From contig CAXXHP010000002.1 of NCBI GenBank assembly GCA_963662675.2, positions 310,001 to 374,000 on the forward strand: a stretch of 64,000 bases of DNA, in the 5' to 3' direction. Every line of letters starts with the position of its first letter. The first letter of the stretch is position 1. The DNA is from G963662675 sp963662675 (GTDB lineage Bacteria > Bacteroidota > Bacteroidia > Bacteroidales > Prolixibacteraceae). Position numbers and translations under genes: made by a program. Shown one piece after another: positions 52,808 to 62,428 of this stretch. The notes under the pieces are model-generated. The model was not told where the DNA came from and made no database searches. It saw nothing but the letters and a program-made list of their open reading frames with translations.

Positions 52808-53356
52808 ATGGATCAAAGTAAAATAACAATCCGATATGCGAAAGCATTCTTCAGCCTTGCAAAAGAAAAGCAGATGCTTGATATCTTGAAAAATGATATT
52901 GAGTATATATTCTTACTTTGCAATGAAAGTGTTGACTTTAAGCTTTTATTAGAAAGTCCGGTCGTAAAAAAATCGCAAAAGATTAAGTTGTTCAATTCAA
53001 TCTTCAAGAGTGGTATTAATGAACTTAGTCTGAACTTTCTGAACTTGATAGCGGAAAATCGAAGGGAAATTGATCTTCCAGGAATTTGCAGGAATATCCT
53101 CAATCTGTATCGTCAAGATCAAGGCGTGAAAACAGTCGTAATGACAAGTGCTGTCTCGCTTTCCCCTACAATAATAAAACAAATAAAGTCACAGCTTGAG
53201 AGTGAGTTTAAAGCAAATGTAGAACTGAGTGAGCGTGTAGAACCTGAACTCATAGGAGGCTTTATACTTCGAGTTGATGACCAGCAAATGGATGCCAGTA
53301 TTGCTACCCAATTGCGAAAAGTAAAAGAGAAATTGTTACAATCAGAATTAACCTAG
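52808..53356 (+). CDS. atpH: ATP synthase F1 subunit delta
   Basis: A 182-residue stator cap protein (OSCP-like). The N-terminal domain is IRYAKAFFSLAKEKQMLD. Linker helices follow, and the C-terminal motif is SERVEPELIGGFILRVDDQQMDASI. It joins subunit b to the top of the alpha/beta hexamer. Located between atpF and atpA as usual. Confidence 0.93.
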   Translation: MDQSKITIRYAKAFFSLAKEKQMLDILKNDIEYIFLLCNESVDFKLLLESPVVKKSQKIKLFNSIFKSGINELSLNFLNLIAENRREIDLPGICRNILNLYRQDQGVKTVVMTSAVSLSPTIIKQIKSQLESEFKANVELSERVEPELIGGFILRVDDQQMDASIATQLRKVKEKLLQSELT

Positions 53357-53375
53357 CATAAAACATAATTACACC

Positions 53376-54954
53376 ATGGCTAATATTAAACCTGCTGAAG
53401 TATCTGCGATACTGAAACAACAACTAGAAGGCTTCAAGTCGGAAGCCGAATTGGAGGAAGTTGGAACAGTTCTCCAGGTTGGTGACGGCATTGCCCGTAT
53501 ATACGGATTATCCAATGTTGAAGCGAACGAGATGATTGAGTTCCAAAGTGGAGTGAAAGGAATCGTTTTAAACCTGGAAGAAGACAATGTAGGTGCGGTG
53601 CTTTTAGGCTCATCCGAAGATGTAAAAGAGGGTGATGTTGTTAAGAGACTACAGCGTATTGCTTCTATTGAAGTTGGAGAAGGACTTCTGGGTAGAGTTG
53701 TTAATACCATTGGCGTTCCACTAGATGGGAAAGGGGCTATTCAAGGCGAAAAATTTGAAATGCCTTTGGAACGTAAAGCACCAGGTGTAATTTATCGTCA
53801 ACCAGTAAAACAACCGTTGCAAACAGGGATTAAAGCGATTGATGCCATGATTCCTGTTGGAAAGGGACAGCGGGAGCTAATTATTGGTGACCGTCAGACA
53901 GGTAAAACAGCTGTTGCCATTGATACGATCATTAATCAACGAGAGAATTTTGAAAATGGCACTCCAGTATATTGTATATATGTAGCTGTCGGGCAAAAAG
54001 GGTCAACAGTTGCCAATATTGCTTCTACATTAGAGAAATATGGGGCAATGGACTATACGGTAATTGTTTCGGCTACAGCAGCAGAACCTGCAGCTTTGCA
54101 GTACTACGCACCATATGCCGGAGCTTCTATTGGTGAGTTTTTCCGTGATACTGGACGTGATGCTTTGATTATTTTCGATGATTTATCAAAACAAGCTGTG
54201 TCTTACCGTGAGGTATCATTGTTGCTTCGTCGTCCACCGGGTCGTGAAGCTTATCCTGGCGATGTCTTCTATTTGCACTCACGCTTATTGGAGCGTGCCG
54301 CAAAAATTATCGATTCAGATGAGATTGCAGCAACCATGAATGACCTTCCTGAATGTTTAAAAGATAAAGTTAAAGGTGGCGGTTCGTTGACAGCATTGCC
54401 AATTATTGAAACTCAGGCAAGTGATGTATCTGCTTATATTCCGACTAACGTGATTTCTATTACAGACGGACAGATATTCCTTGAATCTAACTTATTCCTT
54501 TCGGGTGTACGTCCTGCAATTAACGTAGGTATCTCAGTCTCTCGAGTTGGAGGTAATGCACAGGTTAAAGCAATGAAAAAAAATTGCAGGTACCTTGAAA
54601 CTTGACCAAGCTCAGTTTCGCGAACTAGAAGCGTTTTCTAAATTCGGTTCTGATTTGGATGCTGCGACTATGCGCGTACTTGATAAAGGTCGCAAGAATG
54701 TTGAAATTTTGAAGCAAGGGCAATATGCTCCAATGAAGATCGAGCATCAGGTTGCTATTATTTATTGTGGGGCAAAAGAGCTATTGCGTTCAGTTCCGGT
54801 TGATAAAGTGAAAGTCTTTGAGAAGGACTTTCTTGAATTAATGGAGATGCAATATCGTTCAACTTTAGATGAGTTGAGAGAAGGAAACATGACTGATGCC
54901 GGAATTGCAGTCATTGAAAAAGCTGCTGCTGAGGTCTCTGAACGTTTCAAATAA
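53376..54954 (+). CDS. atpA: ATP synthase F1 subunit alpha, frameshifted in this sequence
   Basis: The regulatory and stator-facing subunit of the F1 hexamer. The first frame (53376-54605) gives 409 residues with the P-loop GDRQTGKT (171-178), then breaks after AMKK into NCRYLET and a stop. The remaining 120 residues (LKLDQAQFRELEAFSKFGSDLD to the end) continue in the +1 frame to 54954. The break is at a run of eight A residues (54576-54583): with seven A the product reads AMKKIAGTLKLDQ and is a normal alpha subunit of about 525 residues. One inserted base, by sequencing error, slippage or mutation, explains it. All conserved segments before and after are intact. Confidence 0.93.
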
Positions 54955-54969
54955 ATAATGGAAGAAATA

Positions 54970-54994
54970 GACAGGATTTTTCATATATCCTGTC
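54970..54994 (+). other. Intercistronic hairpin between atpA and atpG
   Basis: GACAGGAT (54970-54977) pairs with ATCCTGTC (54987-54994), nine-base loop TTTTCATAT. ATTTAC follows. It is not a strong terminator and may be a processing or stability element. Confidence 0.6.
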
Positions 54995-55021
54995 ATTTAC
55001 TCATTCAATAATTCCTAAGGA

Positions 55022-55897
55022 ATGGCCAGTTTAAAAGAAATACGCACAAGAATAACTTCGGTGAAAAATACGAGGCAGGTTACTAGTGCAATGAAAATGG
55101 TGTCGGCTGCAAAGCTTAAAAAAGCGCAGGATGCGATACTTCAAATACGGCCTTATGCCGACAAGTTGCATGAAATTCTGACCTCATTAAGCTCTAGCCT
55201 TGAGAATTCGGAGGATTCTCTTTATACGCAGCAACGAGTGCCTGAGAAAGTATTGATTGTTTTGATTAGTTCAAACCGTGGGCTTTGTGGTGCTTTCAAT
55301 TCTGCGATTGGTAAAACAGCCGTGGAATTGGCAAATTCGAAGTACGAGAAGCAGTTTAAGTCAGGTAATATTGATTTTTGGGTTGTTGGTAAGCAAGGTG
55401 AAAAATCGCTAAAATCGCAGAAATTAACTGTTGCAGGTGAGGCTAACCATATTTTTGATACATTGGATTTTGAACATGTTTCAGAGTTAGCAGAAAGCCT
55501 GATGGGCGATTTCGTAGGTAAAAAATATGATCGTATTGAATTGGTATATAACCAATTTAAGAATGCGGCTGTTCAGATCTGCGCGACTGAGCAGTTTCTT
55601 CCGGTTGAAGTAAAGGTTGAAGACGAAAAGACTACCAACCTTAACTTTATTTACGAACCCTCTATGGAAGAAATAGTACAGGAGTTAATTCCACGATCAC
55701 TCAAAATACAATTTTATAAAGCTCTTTTAGATTCAAATGCGGCAGAGCATGGCGCTAGAATGACGGCTATGCATAAGGCGACAGATAATGCATCAGATCT
55801 TATATCAGATCTAACATTAACCTTTAATAAGGCCCGTCAAACAGCTATTACAAACGCAATTATTGAAGTTACTGGTGGTGCTGAGGCATTAAGTTAA
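55022..55897 (+). CDS. atpG: ATP synthase F1 subunit gamma
   Basis: A 291-residue central stalk protein: the N-terminal coiled helix SLKEIRTRITSVKNTRQVTSAMKMVSAAKLKKAQ, the Rossmann-like middle (LIVLISSNRGLCGAFNSAI), and the C-terminal helix (EHGARMTAMHKATDNASDLISDLTLTFNKARQTAITNAIIEV). Length is normal. It ends the operon in this window; atpD and atpC are not present on either side. Confidence 0.95.
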   Translation: MASLKEIRTRITSVKNTRQVTSAMKMVSAAKLKKAQDAILQIRPYADKLHEILTSLSSSLENSEDSLYTQQRVPEKVLIVLISSNRGLCGAFNSAIGKTAVELANSKYEKQFKSGNIDFWVVGKQGEKSLKSQKLTVAGEANHIFDTLDFEHVSELAESLMGDFVGKKYDRIELVYNQFKNAAVQICATEQFLPVEVKVEDEKTTNLNFIYEPSMEEIVQELIPRSLKIQFYKALLDSNAAEHGARMTAMHKATDNASDLISDLTLTFNKARQTAITNAIIEVTGGAEALS

Positions 55898-55923
55898 GGT
55901 CCTTTGTTTGAAGGGAACAACCT

Positions 55924-56859
55924 TTATTTAATGTATGGATGATAATCTCCCTTAGCACCTGTGGGGATGGAGTTTCTGATTTCATGTGTGAGCAATATGC
56001 ACGATTTGGCTTCTTGTAATCCGAACCCATTTTTCGAGAAAATATGCTGGTAGGACTTGGTATGTAGATCTGTAAATCCCTCGCTGAATTCAACTTCTTT
56101 TTCATCAACCGTGATTGAGCGATAGGTTCTATTACCCTTTACTTTTGATTGTTCTGGGATGTCGGCGAAATCAAGACTTAGATACCAGCGGACACGTGCG
56201 TTTTTTAGTTGAAGAAAACCGGCAGCTTTATTGGCATCATATTGATGAACGGTGCTTTTTTCAACATCTCCGAAAATCCAGCAAAGCATGTCGAAAAAAT
56301 GGATACCTATGTTGGTCGCTACACCTCCCGATTTTCCCATGTCACCTTTCCAGCTCTTGTAATACCATTTCCCCCGGGAAGTTATGTAGGTGAGGTCAAC
56401 ATCGTATATTTTATTACTCGGGCTATTTTTTATTTTCTCACGCAAGGCAATAATGGACGGGTGAAGTCGCAGTTGTAGTATGTTGAAAATATTTTTCCCG
56501 CTTTCTTTTTCAGCCTTTTCAATTTTTAATATTTCTTCAGGATAAAGTACTAGTGGTTTTTCGCAAATTGCAAATGTTTGATAGTTCAATGCAGATTCTA
56601 TATGCTTTGCATGCAAATAGTTTGGCGAGCAGATGGTGGTATAATTGATCGGATTATTTGATTTTTGTTGGTTGTTTAGGTACTGTTCAAATGCTGAGTA
56701 ATCGGTAAAAAATTCTGCTGAGGGGAAAAAACTGTCCATTCTTCCCATAACATCAAAAGGGTCAGTTGCAACGCGTAGTTGATTCCCTGTTTCCTTAATT
56801 GCGCGTATATGTCGTTCTGCAACAAATCCGGCAGCTCCTATTAATGCAAATTGTTTCAT
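55924..56859 (-). CDS. UDP-sugar 3-dehydrogenase, Gfo/Idh/MocA family (WbpB/WlbA-like)
   Basis: A 311-residue NAD-binding oxidoreductase. The N-terminal Rossmann segment is MKQFALIGAAGFVAERHIRAI, the EKP motif is at residues 100-102 (AICEKPLVLYP), and GGVATNIGIHFFDMLCWIFG is the conserved active-site segment. Its neighbours make it the enzyme that oxidises carbon 3 of UDP-N-acetyl-glucosaminuronate. It starts one base after the stop of the WbpA-like gene and is the last gene of the four-enzyme unit. In Bordetella and Pseudomonas the homologues are WlbA and WbpB. Confidence 0.85.
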   Translation of the reverse strand: MKQFALIGAAGFVAERHIRAIKETGNQLRVATDPFDVMGRMDSFFPSAEFFTDYSAFEQYLNNQQKSNNPINYTTICSPNYLHAKHIESALNYQTFAICEKPLVLYPEEILKIEKAEKESGKNIFNILQLRLHPSIIALREKIKNSPSNKIYDVDLTYITSRGKWYYKSWKGDMGKSGGVATNIGIHFFDMLCWIFGDVEKSTVHQYDANKAAGFLQLKNARVRWYLSLDFADIPEQSKVKGNRTYRSITVDEKEVEFSEGFTDLHTKSYQHIFSKNGFGLQEAKSCILLTHEIRNSIPTGAKGDYHPYIK

Positions 56860-56860
56860 T

Positions 56861-58171
56861 TTATAACTTGTAAACTTTTTCTGATGATTCTTTCACGACA
56901 TTTTGGAGGTCAACTATCAGTTGGGAATTCTCAACAATAATATCTGAATTATAAACATCGTGGTTGGTACTTATTACCACGCAATCCATTTCATTTAAAA
57001 GACTCTTTGAAAATTTAGAAGAATGGTATGTGTAACCATCTTCGGTTCTAACTTTTGAAATATAAGGATCGTGATAAAAAATTTCACCTCCTTTTTTCTT
57101 TACTTCCTCCATAATTTTGAGGGCCGCAGATTCTCTGGAGTCATCAATATTCGGTTTATATGCGACACCTAAAAAAAGAATTTTGCTGCCATTTAATGCC
57201 TTTTTATGGCGATTTAATGCCGATGTTATTTTTATAGTCATACGGTGTGCCATCATATTATTGATGTGACCTGCTGTGTGAATCATACTTAAATCGAAGC
57301 CGAACTTTTTCGCAATATGTTCCAGATAGAAAGGATCGAGCGGAATGCAATGTCCGCCAATGCCTGGACCAGGGTAAAAGGCATGAAATCCATATGGCTT
57401 GGTTGCAGCAGCCTCAATAACTTCCCAAATATTGATGTCCATTTTACCACATAATAGAGCCATCTCATTTACTAAACTAATGTTGACTAACCTGTATGTG
57501 TTTTCAAGTATTTTAACCATTTCGGCTATTCTGGGAGAGCTTACGGTGTGGACAGTATCGATGGCCATTTGATAGAGTGACTTACCAATTTCAAGACCAT
57601 CCTCAGTCATTGCACCAATTATTTTAGGCGTATTGCTTGTCGAATAATCTTTATTTCCGGGGTCAACACGCTCGGGAGAATATGCTAACCAAAAATCTTC
57701 CCCATGTTTCATTTCCGAGTTTTCCTCAAGAATAGGCAAGATGAAACTTTCCGTAGTTGTGGGGTAGGTTGTACTTTCAACGCAAACGATAGTGCCGGGT
57801 TTCATATATTGAGCGACAGACTCACAAGATTCCCGGATAAAGCTCATGTCTGGCTTTTTGAATACGTCTAGTGGTGTTGGAACACATATAAGGATGGCAT
57901 CACAAGAGGTAAGCATGGCAAAATTATTGGTTGCTGAAAATTTATAACCTTCAACAACTTGTCTTAGTTCTTCATCTTTTACATCTCTAATATAGCTTTG
58001 GGCGGATTTAATTTTCTTGACTTTTTCCGTTGACTTTTCAAAGCCAATTACCGTTATTCCTTTTTTTGCAAAACTAATCGCTAGCGGTAGGCCAACATAA
58101 CCCAAGCCAACAACACCAATCAAAACTTTTTTACCAGTGATTTTTTGAAGAATACTTTCTTTAAGTTTCAT
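56861..58171 (-). CDS. UDP-N-acetylglucosamine 6-dehydrogenase (WbpA-like)
   Basis: A 436-residue NAD-dependent enzyme that oxidises the 6-OH of UDP-GlcNAc to the uronate in two steps. NAD loop VGLGYVGLPLAISFAKKG, YSPERVDPGN, the substrate Lys region, and catalytic Cys275 in PGPGIGGHCIPLDPFYL are visible, along with GVAYKPNIDDSRES in the C-terminal domain. Length fits WbpA rather than the shorter UDP-glucose dehydrogenases. It overlaps the acetyltransferase gene by four bases. Confidence 0.9.
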   Translation of the reverse strand: MKLKESILQKITGKKVLIGVVGLGYVGLPLAISFAKKGITVIGFEKSTEKVKKIKSAQSYIRDVKDEELRQVVEGYKFSATNNFAMLTSCDAILICVPTPLDVFKKPDMSFIRESCESVAQYMKPGTIVCVESTTYPTTTESFILPILEENSEMKHGEDFWLAYSPERVDPGNKDYSTSNTPKIIGAMTEDGLEIGKSLYQMAIDTVHTVSSPRIAEMVKILENTYRLVNISLVNEMALLCGKMDINIWEVIEAAATKPYGFHAFYPGPGIGGHCIPLDPFYLEHIAKKFGFDLSMIHTAGHINNMMAHRMTIKITSALNRHKKALNGSKILFLGVAYKPNIDDSRESAALKIMEEVKKKGGEIFYHDPYISKVRTEDGYTYHSSKFSKSLLNEMDCVVISTNHDVYNSDIIVENSQLIVDLQNVVKESSEKVYKL

Positions 58172-58743
58172 GATTCAATTATTTCAAGTTGATTGTTGAT
58201 TATCCGGTATTGCTCACTGGTATCTGGACAGGTAAGGTTTTCATCTAAAACTACTCCTGATTTGCTAACCCACCCTTTTTGTATGGCAGGAACTCCTGCC
58301 ATTAGTGCATAGGCTTTAACATCCTTTGTAACAACAGCTCCCGCTCCTATTAATGCATATTCACCAACTGTAATTCCACAAATTAAGGTGGCATTTGCGC
58401 CAATCGTAGCTCCCCGTTTAACACGGATTTCCTGATACTCTGTTTTGCGTTCAACAAATGAACGCGGGTTAATGACATTGGTGAATACACAGCTTGGTCC
58501 ACAAAACACATCATCTTCTAGAATAACTGAATCGTATATGCTCACATTATTCTGAATTTTTACCCGGTTGCCAATTTGTGCTTTTCCGCCTACAAAAACA
58601 TTCTGACCCAAAATACAGTTTTCGCCAATTTTAGCGCCACCCATCACATGGCAAAAATGCCATATTTTAGAGCCTTTGCCAATTTGGACACCGTCATCAA
58701 TACATGCAGTTTTATGTGAAAAATAGGGATCTGTATTAGCCAT
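58168..58743 (-). CDS. UDP-sugar 3-amine N-acetyltransferase (WbpD/WlbB-like)
   Basis: A 191-residue left-handed beta-helix acetyltransferase with hexapeptide repeats (IGKGSKIWHFCHVMGGAKIGENCILGQNVFVGG, VKIQNNVSIYDSVILEDDVFCGPSCVFTNVINPRS, ATIGANATLICGITVGEYALIGAGAVVTKDV). It uses acetyl-CoA to acetylate the 3-amino group made by the aminotransferase. The start overlaps the aminotransferase stop by eight bases and its own stop overlaps wbpA. Confidence 0.9.
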   Translation of the reverse strand: MANTDPYFSHKTACIDDGVQIGKGSKIWHFCHVMGGAKIGENCILGQNVFVGGKAQIGNRVKIQNNVSIYDSVILEDDVFCGPSCVFTNVINPRSFVERKTEYQEIRVKRGATIGANATLICGITVGEYALIGAGAVVTKDVKAYALMAGVPAIQKGWVSKSGVVLDENLTCPDTSEQYRIINNQLEIIES

Positions 58744-59830
58744 TTATTGCTTCGATTAAAGATTGTGCTATGAAATTAATTTCTTCTTCTGAAATAAACC
58801 CATGTATGGGTAGTGATAAAGCTGTTTCTGAGAGCAGTTCAGCAACTTCATATCTTTTGTGAACAATAATATCTCGTTGAAATGCTACCTGTTTTGGCAG
58901 AATCAAAGGATAATGAACAGACGTGGGAATTTCTTTTTCTTTTAGTTTCTCTCTGATAGTTTCCCGGTTTTCAAGCATGATGGTATATTGAGCCCAAACA
59001 CTCTTGCGATTTTTTACCACTTCCGGGAGTAATACATTTCCATCTAAAAGTTTTGAATACAAGGCTGCTGCATTTTGACGCTGCTCAACTTCAGCATTAA
59101 AATTCTTTAGTTTTACTCGAAGAATTGCTGCCTGTAATGTATCCATTCTTCCGTTGATGCCAATAAGTTTGTGGTGGTATCGTTCTTCTTGCCCATGGTT
59201 TCGGAGCAATTTTATCTTAGCTGCCAGTTCATCGTTATTGGTAAAAACAGCACCACCATCTCCATAGCATCCCAACGGTTTCGCAGGGAAAAAACTTGTT
59301 GTTGCAACATCCGTTAGTGCCCCGGATCTTTTGCCAAAGTAGGTCGCTCCAAACGATTGTGCACCATCCTCGATTACCCAAATTCCGTATTTTTTTGCGA
59401 TTGCATTGATCTCATTATAATCGGCACACTGACCAAATAATGAAACTGCGATAATTCCTTTCGTTTTACTTGTGATCTTCTCTTCAATTTTTGAAATATT
59501 CATATTGAAGTCAACAGGCGAAACATCTACAAAAACAGGCTTTGCTTTCAACAGTCTGATCATGGATGCAGATGCAATAAAACTAAATGCAGGGCAGATT
59601 ACTTCGTTGCCTGGTTTAATGTCGTATGCCATGAGTGAAAGCAACAGGGCATCAGTTCCAGAGCTGCAACAGATAGCATATTTTACACCAACATATTCAG
59701 CTAACTCATTTTCCAACAGGGTAATTTCTTCCCCATTAATAAATGATGTTGATTGAATGACTGATTGAATTGCAGCATCAATATCAGGTTGATAGGCTAA
59801 ATATTGTTTGTGGAGGTCGTTGAATTTCAT
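58736..59830 (-). CDS. UDP-3-keto-sugar aminotransferase (WbpE/WlbC-like, DegT family)
   Basis: A 364-residue PLP enzyme of the DegT/DnrJ/EryC1/StrS family. The PLP Lys is K184 in SFFPAKPLGCYGDGG, and Asp155 lies in VIEDGAQSFGA. The SSGTDALLLSL and GYNGRMDT-like (INGRMDTLQAAI) contacts are present. It adds the amino group at carbon 3 of the keto-uronate. First gene of the four-enzyme set; its start is only 11 bases from the start of the divergent glycosyltransferase. Confidence 0.9.
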   Translation of the reverse strand: MKFNDLHKQYLAYQPDIDAAIQSVIQSTSFINGEEITLLENELAEYVGVKYAICCSSGTDALLLSLMAYDIKPGNEVICPAFSFIASASMIRLLKAKPVFVDVSPVDFNMNISKIEEKITSKTKGIIAVSLFGQCADYNEINAIAKKYGIWVIEDGAQSFGATYFGKRSGALTDVATTSFFPAKPLGCYGDGGAVFTNNDELAAKIKLLRNHGQEERYHHKLIGINGRMDTLQAAILRVKLKNFNAEVEQRQNAAALYSKLLDGNVLLPEVVKNRKSVWAQYTIMLENRETIREKLKEKEIPTSVHYPLILPKQVAFQRDIIVHKRYEVAELLSETALSLPIHGFISEEEINFIAQSLIEAING

Positions 59831-59841
59831 TTCTTATCTTA

Positions 59842-61197
59842 ATGAATTATAAAAATAACAGGAAAAGGCGTAAGAATATTAAATTTGTGAAAAAAGAATT
59901 TGTGAAGAAGGTTCTAATCATAACTTATTACTGGCCTCCAAGTGGGGGTATTGGTGTTCATCGTTGTTTAAAATTTGCAAAATATTTAAGGGATTTTGGA
60001 TGGGAACCGATAATATACACCGCTTCTAATGCCCAATATGCGGTTATTGACCATTCTAATGAAAAAGAAATTCCACCTAACATTGAGGTACTAAAACAGC
60101 CAATTTGGGAACCATATAATATTTTTAAAAAAGTATCAGGTCGCAAGTCAACCGATTCTGCTAATCCCACATATGTGAGGGATAAGAAGCAGAGTCTTGT
60201 CGATAAACTTTCTATCTGGATACGTGGAAACCTATTTATTCCGGATGCACGGTGTTTCTGGATTCAACCTTCCGTAAAATATCTTTCAAATTATTTGCAA
60301 CACAATTCGGTTGATGCCATATTAACTGATGGGCCTCCACACACAAATACAAGAATTGGCTATTTGCTATCAAAGAAATTTGACTTGCCCTGGCTGGCTG
60401 ATTTTCAAGACCCATGGACTCAGGTTGATTATTATGAGATGCTAAAAATTGGTGCGATAGCAGATCGTAAGCATCGAAAGATGGAGAAACAGGTTTTTGA
60501 ACAGGCAAAAAAAATTACTATTGCCAGTCCGACCTGGGGGAAGGATCTTGAAAGTATTGGAGCCCAAAATGTTTCTCCAATTTTCTGGGGCTATGATGAA
60601 ACGGATTTTGATTATCAGCTAACCGATGATAACAGCTATTTTTCAATTGTTCATGCCGGGTTATTGGGATATGACCGTTCTCCGGGTGTATTTCTTTCTG
60701 TTTTAAGTGATTTGAAAAAGGAAGTTCCCGGTTTTGCAGAGAAACTCCGGCTTGATTTTGCAGGACAGGTGGATTATTCGATAAAGGAATTAATTCGTAA
60801 GTATGGGCTAGATAGAAATTTTAATGAACATGGGCAGGTTTTGCGCAGGGTAGCTATTGATTTAACCCGAAAAGCCTCGATTTTACTCCTTCCGCTAAAT
60901 AAAGCAGACAATGCAAAGGGGAGAATTCCCGGTAAGTTATTCGAATGTATCAGATCAAGGAGACCCATTTTATGCCTTGGTGTTTCGGAAAGCGATGTTT
61001 CCAAAATTATTGATGAAACAAAGTCAGGGGCATCATTTGAGTATGAGGACTATCAAAACATCAGACAATTTGTTTCGCAGAAATATCAGCTGTTTGAAAA
61101 AAAGGATGACATCCTTCCAGAATCAGATTTTAAAATGTACGATGTGAAAAACCAAGTAAAAAAGGTGGCTGGTTTTCTGGATGATATTACCGTTTAA
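59842..61197 (+). CDS. GT-B fold glycosyltransferase
   Basis: A 451-residue glycosyltransferase. The N-terminal donor/acceptor half has KKVLIITYYWPPSGGIGVHRCLKFAKYLRDFGW and DAILTDGPPHTNTRIGYLL. The C-terminal half has SIVHAGLLGYDRSPGVFL, a LDFAGQVD strand, and the donor-site region IPGKLFECIRSRRPILCLG. It resembles family-4-like enzymes; donor and acceptor unknown. The first 20 residues are unusually basic, and a GTG inside could be the real start. It lies inverted among minus-strand genes, with four bases of 3' overlap with the next gene. Confidence 0.85.
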   Translation: MNYKNNRKRRKNIKFVKKEFVKKVLIITYYWPPSGGIGVHRCLKFAKYLRDFGWEPIIYTASNAQYAVIDHSNEKEIPPNIEVLKQPIWEPYNIFKKVSGRKSTDSANPTYVRDKKQSLVDKLSIWIRGNLFIPDARCFWIQPSVKYLSNYLQHNSVDAILTDGPPHTNTRIGYLLSKKFDLPWLADFQDPWTQVDYYEMLKIGAIADRKHRKMEKQVFEQAKKITIASPTWGKDLESIGAQNVSPIFWGYDETDFDYQLTDDNSYFSIVHAGLLGYDRSPGVFLSVLSDLKKEVPGFAEKLRLDFAGQVDYSIKELIRKYGLDRNFNEHGQVLRRVAIDLTRKASILLLPLNKADNAKGRIPGKLFECIRSRRPILCLGVSESDVSKIIDETKSGASFEYEDYQNIRQFVSQKYQLFEKKDDILPESDFKMYDVKNQVKKVAGFLDDITV

Positions 61198-62420
61198 ACT
61201 AATCGGTTCCTTATTCTTTCAAGGAAAGGAACATCTGGGGTGTAGAAATGCCCGGGGATAAAGATTTTTCCCTTAAAGTGGTGAATGTATTTTAAGATTA
61301 GATCTTCATCAACACGAACACTTTTCATTTCTTCTTTCAGATCTTTTGAGATCGTCTGGTAGTTTAAAGCAGAAGGGGCATTATTGTAAAAGCTATCTCC
61401 CAAAACCAATACTTTCTTATTCTTTGCAATGGATTGCAGGCCAACACTTGAATTAATATTTACAACAAATTCAGAATGCAAAATCAACTCATCGAGGCTT
61501 GCTTTCCGTGTTAAAATAACCTGTTCCCCATTAGTAAAAGAGCTGTAATCAACAGGCTCAACTTCTAGCGGATGTTCCTTAATGATGATTTTATAGCCAG
61601 TAGATTTTAAAGCAGGTAACACATCTTCTATTGCTTCATACATGCTGTTATACGGGCTGTTAAGAATAATCTGTGTGTCGGAATTTACCTGAAGCGGAAA
61701 AAATATAAATGGCTTAAATTTTTCGAGATCAAGATTTTCAATTTCAAACTGTTTGAAACGTTTTGCGGCTTTTTCATTATTAATTTTCTTCCTGAAAAAA
61801 CTAAGTATGTTTTCATTGTAGCGCTTATCAGATAAGCGTGTAATGTATCTGAGTATTTTTGATTGAGGTATTTCAATGATCTTAAAGTCAGGCTTTAAAT
61901 TGAAATCAGAACTTGGGTAATTAAAATTAAGGAATGATTTCAATCCGAGCTGTGAGAAAGAGGCATCAATGTTAACGCCATTGCCATCCATTTGAATACA
62001 CTTTGGGAAATAACCATGTTCAAAGAAGAAGCACTTTATACCGAGCGTTTTGCAAGCTTCGGTTTCAACACTAAATGATCCGTTCAAAATTAGAATATAG
62101 TCGAAATGGGTTTTGCGCAAATAGCTAAATGCCCGTTGGTATTCCTGATTCAAGTTGTCAATTAGTTTATGTGTGCTTTTCAGGTTATACAAGCGTTTGT
62201 AATAACGAACTATTGCTGAGCTTTCATGATAAGGTAAATTTGTCTTCTCTTCGGATTGAGGGTAGTCAACGGTTTGGTGTTGGTATTTTTTTAGCTGACT
62301 TTTTATGTACTTATCGCAATTTAGGAATACGACTTCGTTGCCAAATTCTTTTAGGTAGTTGCCCAAATTTACATTGAATTTTAGATAATTGGCCGCATTG
62401 TTTATAATCCCTATTTTCAT
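61194..62420 (-). CDS. Capsule synthesis KpsS/LipB-like glycosyltransferase
   Basis: A 408-residue protein. The N-terminal part (IGIINNAANYLKFNVNLGNYLKEFGNEVVFL) and the C-terminal donor-binding part (FFPLQVNSDTQIILNSPY, IIIKEHPLE, DELILHSEFVVNINSSVGLQSI, KKVLVLGDSFYN) fit the Capsule_synth (KpsS/KpsC-related) family. Those enzymes build the Kdo linker or other capsule-type glycans on a lipid acceptor. Eight bases separate it from the upstream polysaccharide pyruvyl transferase-like gene, so the two are one transcript. Confidence 0.78.
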   Translation of the reverse strand: MKIGIINNAANYLKFNVNLGNYLKEFGNEVVFLNCDKYIKSQLKKYQHQTVDYPQSEEKTNLPYHESSAIVRYYKRLYNLKSTHKLIDNLNQEYQRAFSYLRKTHFDYILILNGSFSVETEACKTLGIKCFFFEHGYFPKCIQMDGNGVNIDASFSQLGLKSFLNFNYPSSDFNLKPDFKIIEIPQSKILRYITRLSDKRYNENILSFFRKKINNEKAAKRFKQFEIENLDLEKFKPFIFFPLQVNSDTQIILNSPYNSMYEAIEDVLPALKSTGYKIIIKEHPLEVEPVDYSSFTNGEQVILTRKASLDELILHSEFVVNINSSVGLQSIAKNKKVLVLGDSFYNNAPSALNYQTISKDLKEEMKSVRVDEDLILKYIHHFKGKIFIPGHFYTPDVPFLERIRNRLV

Positions 62421-62428
62421 TTATTGTA

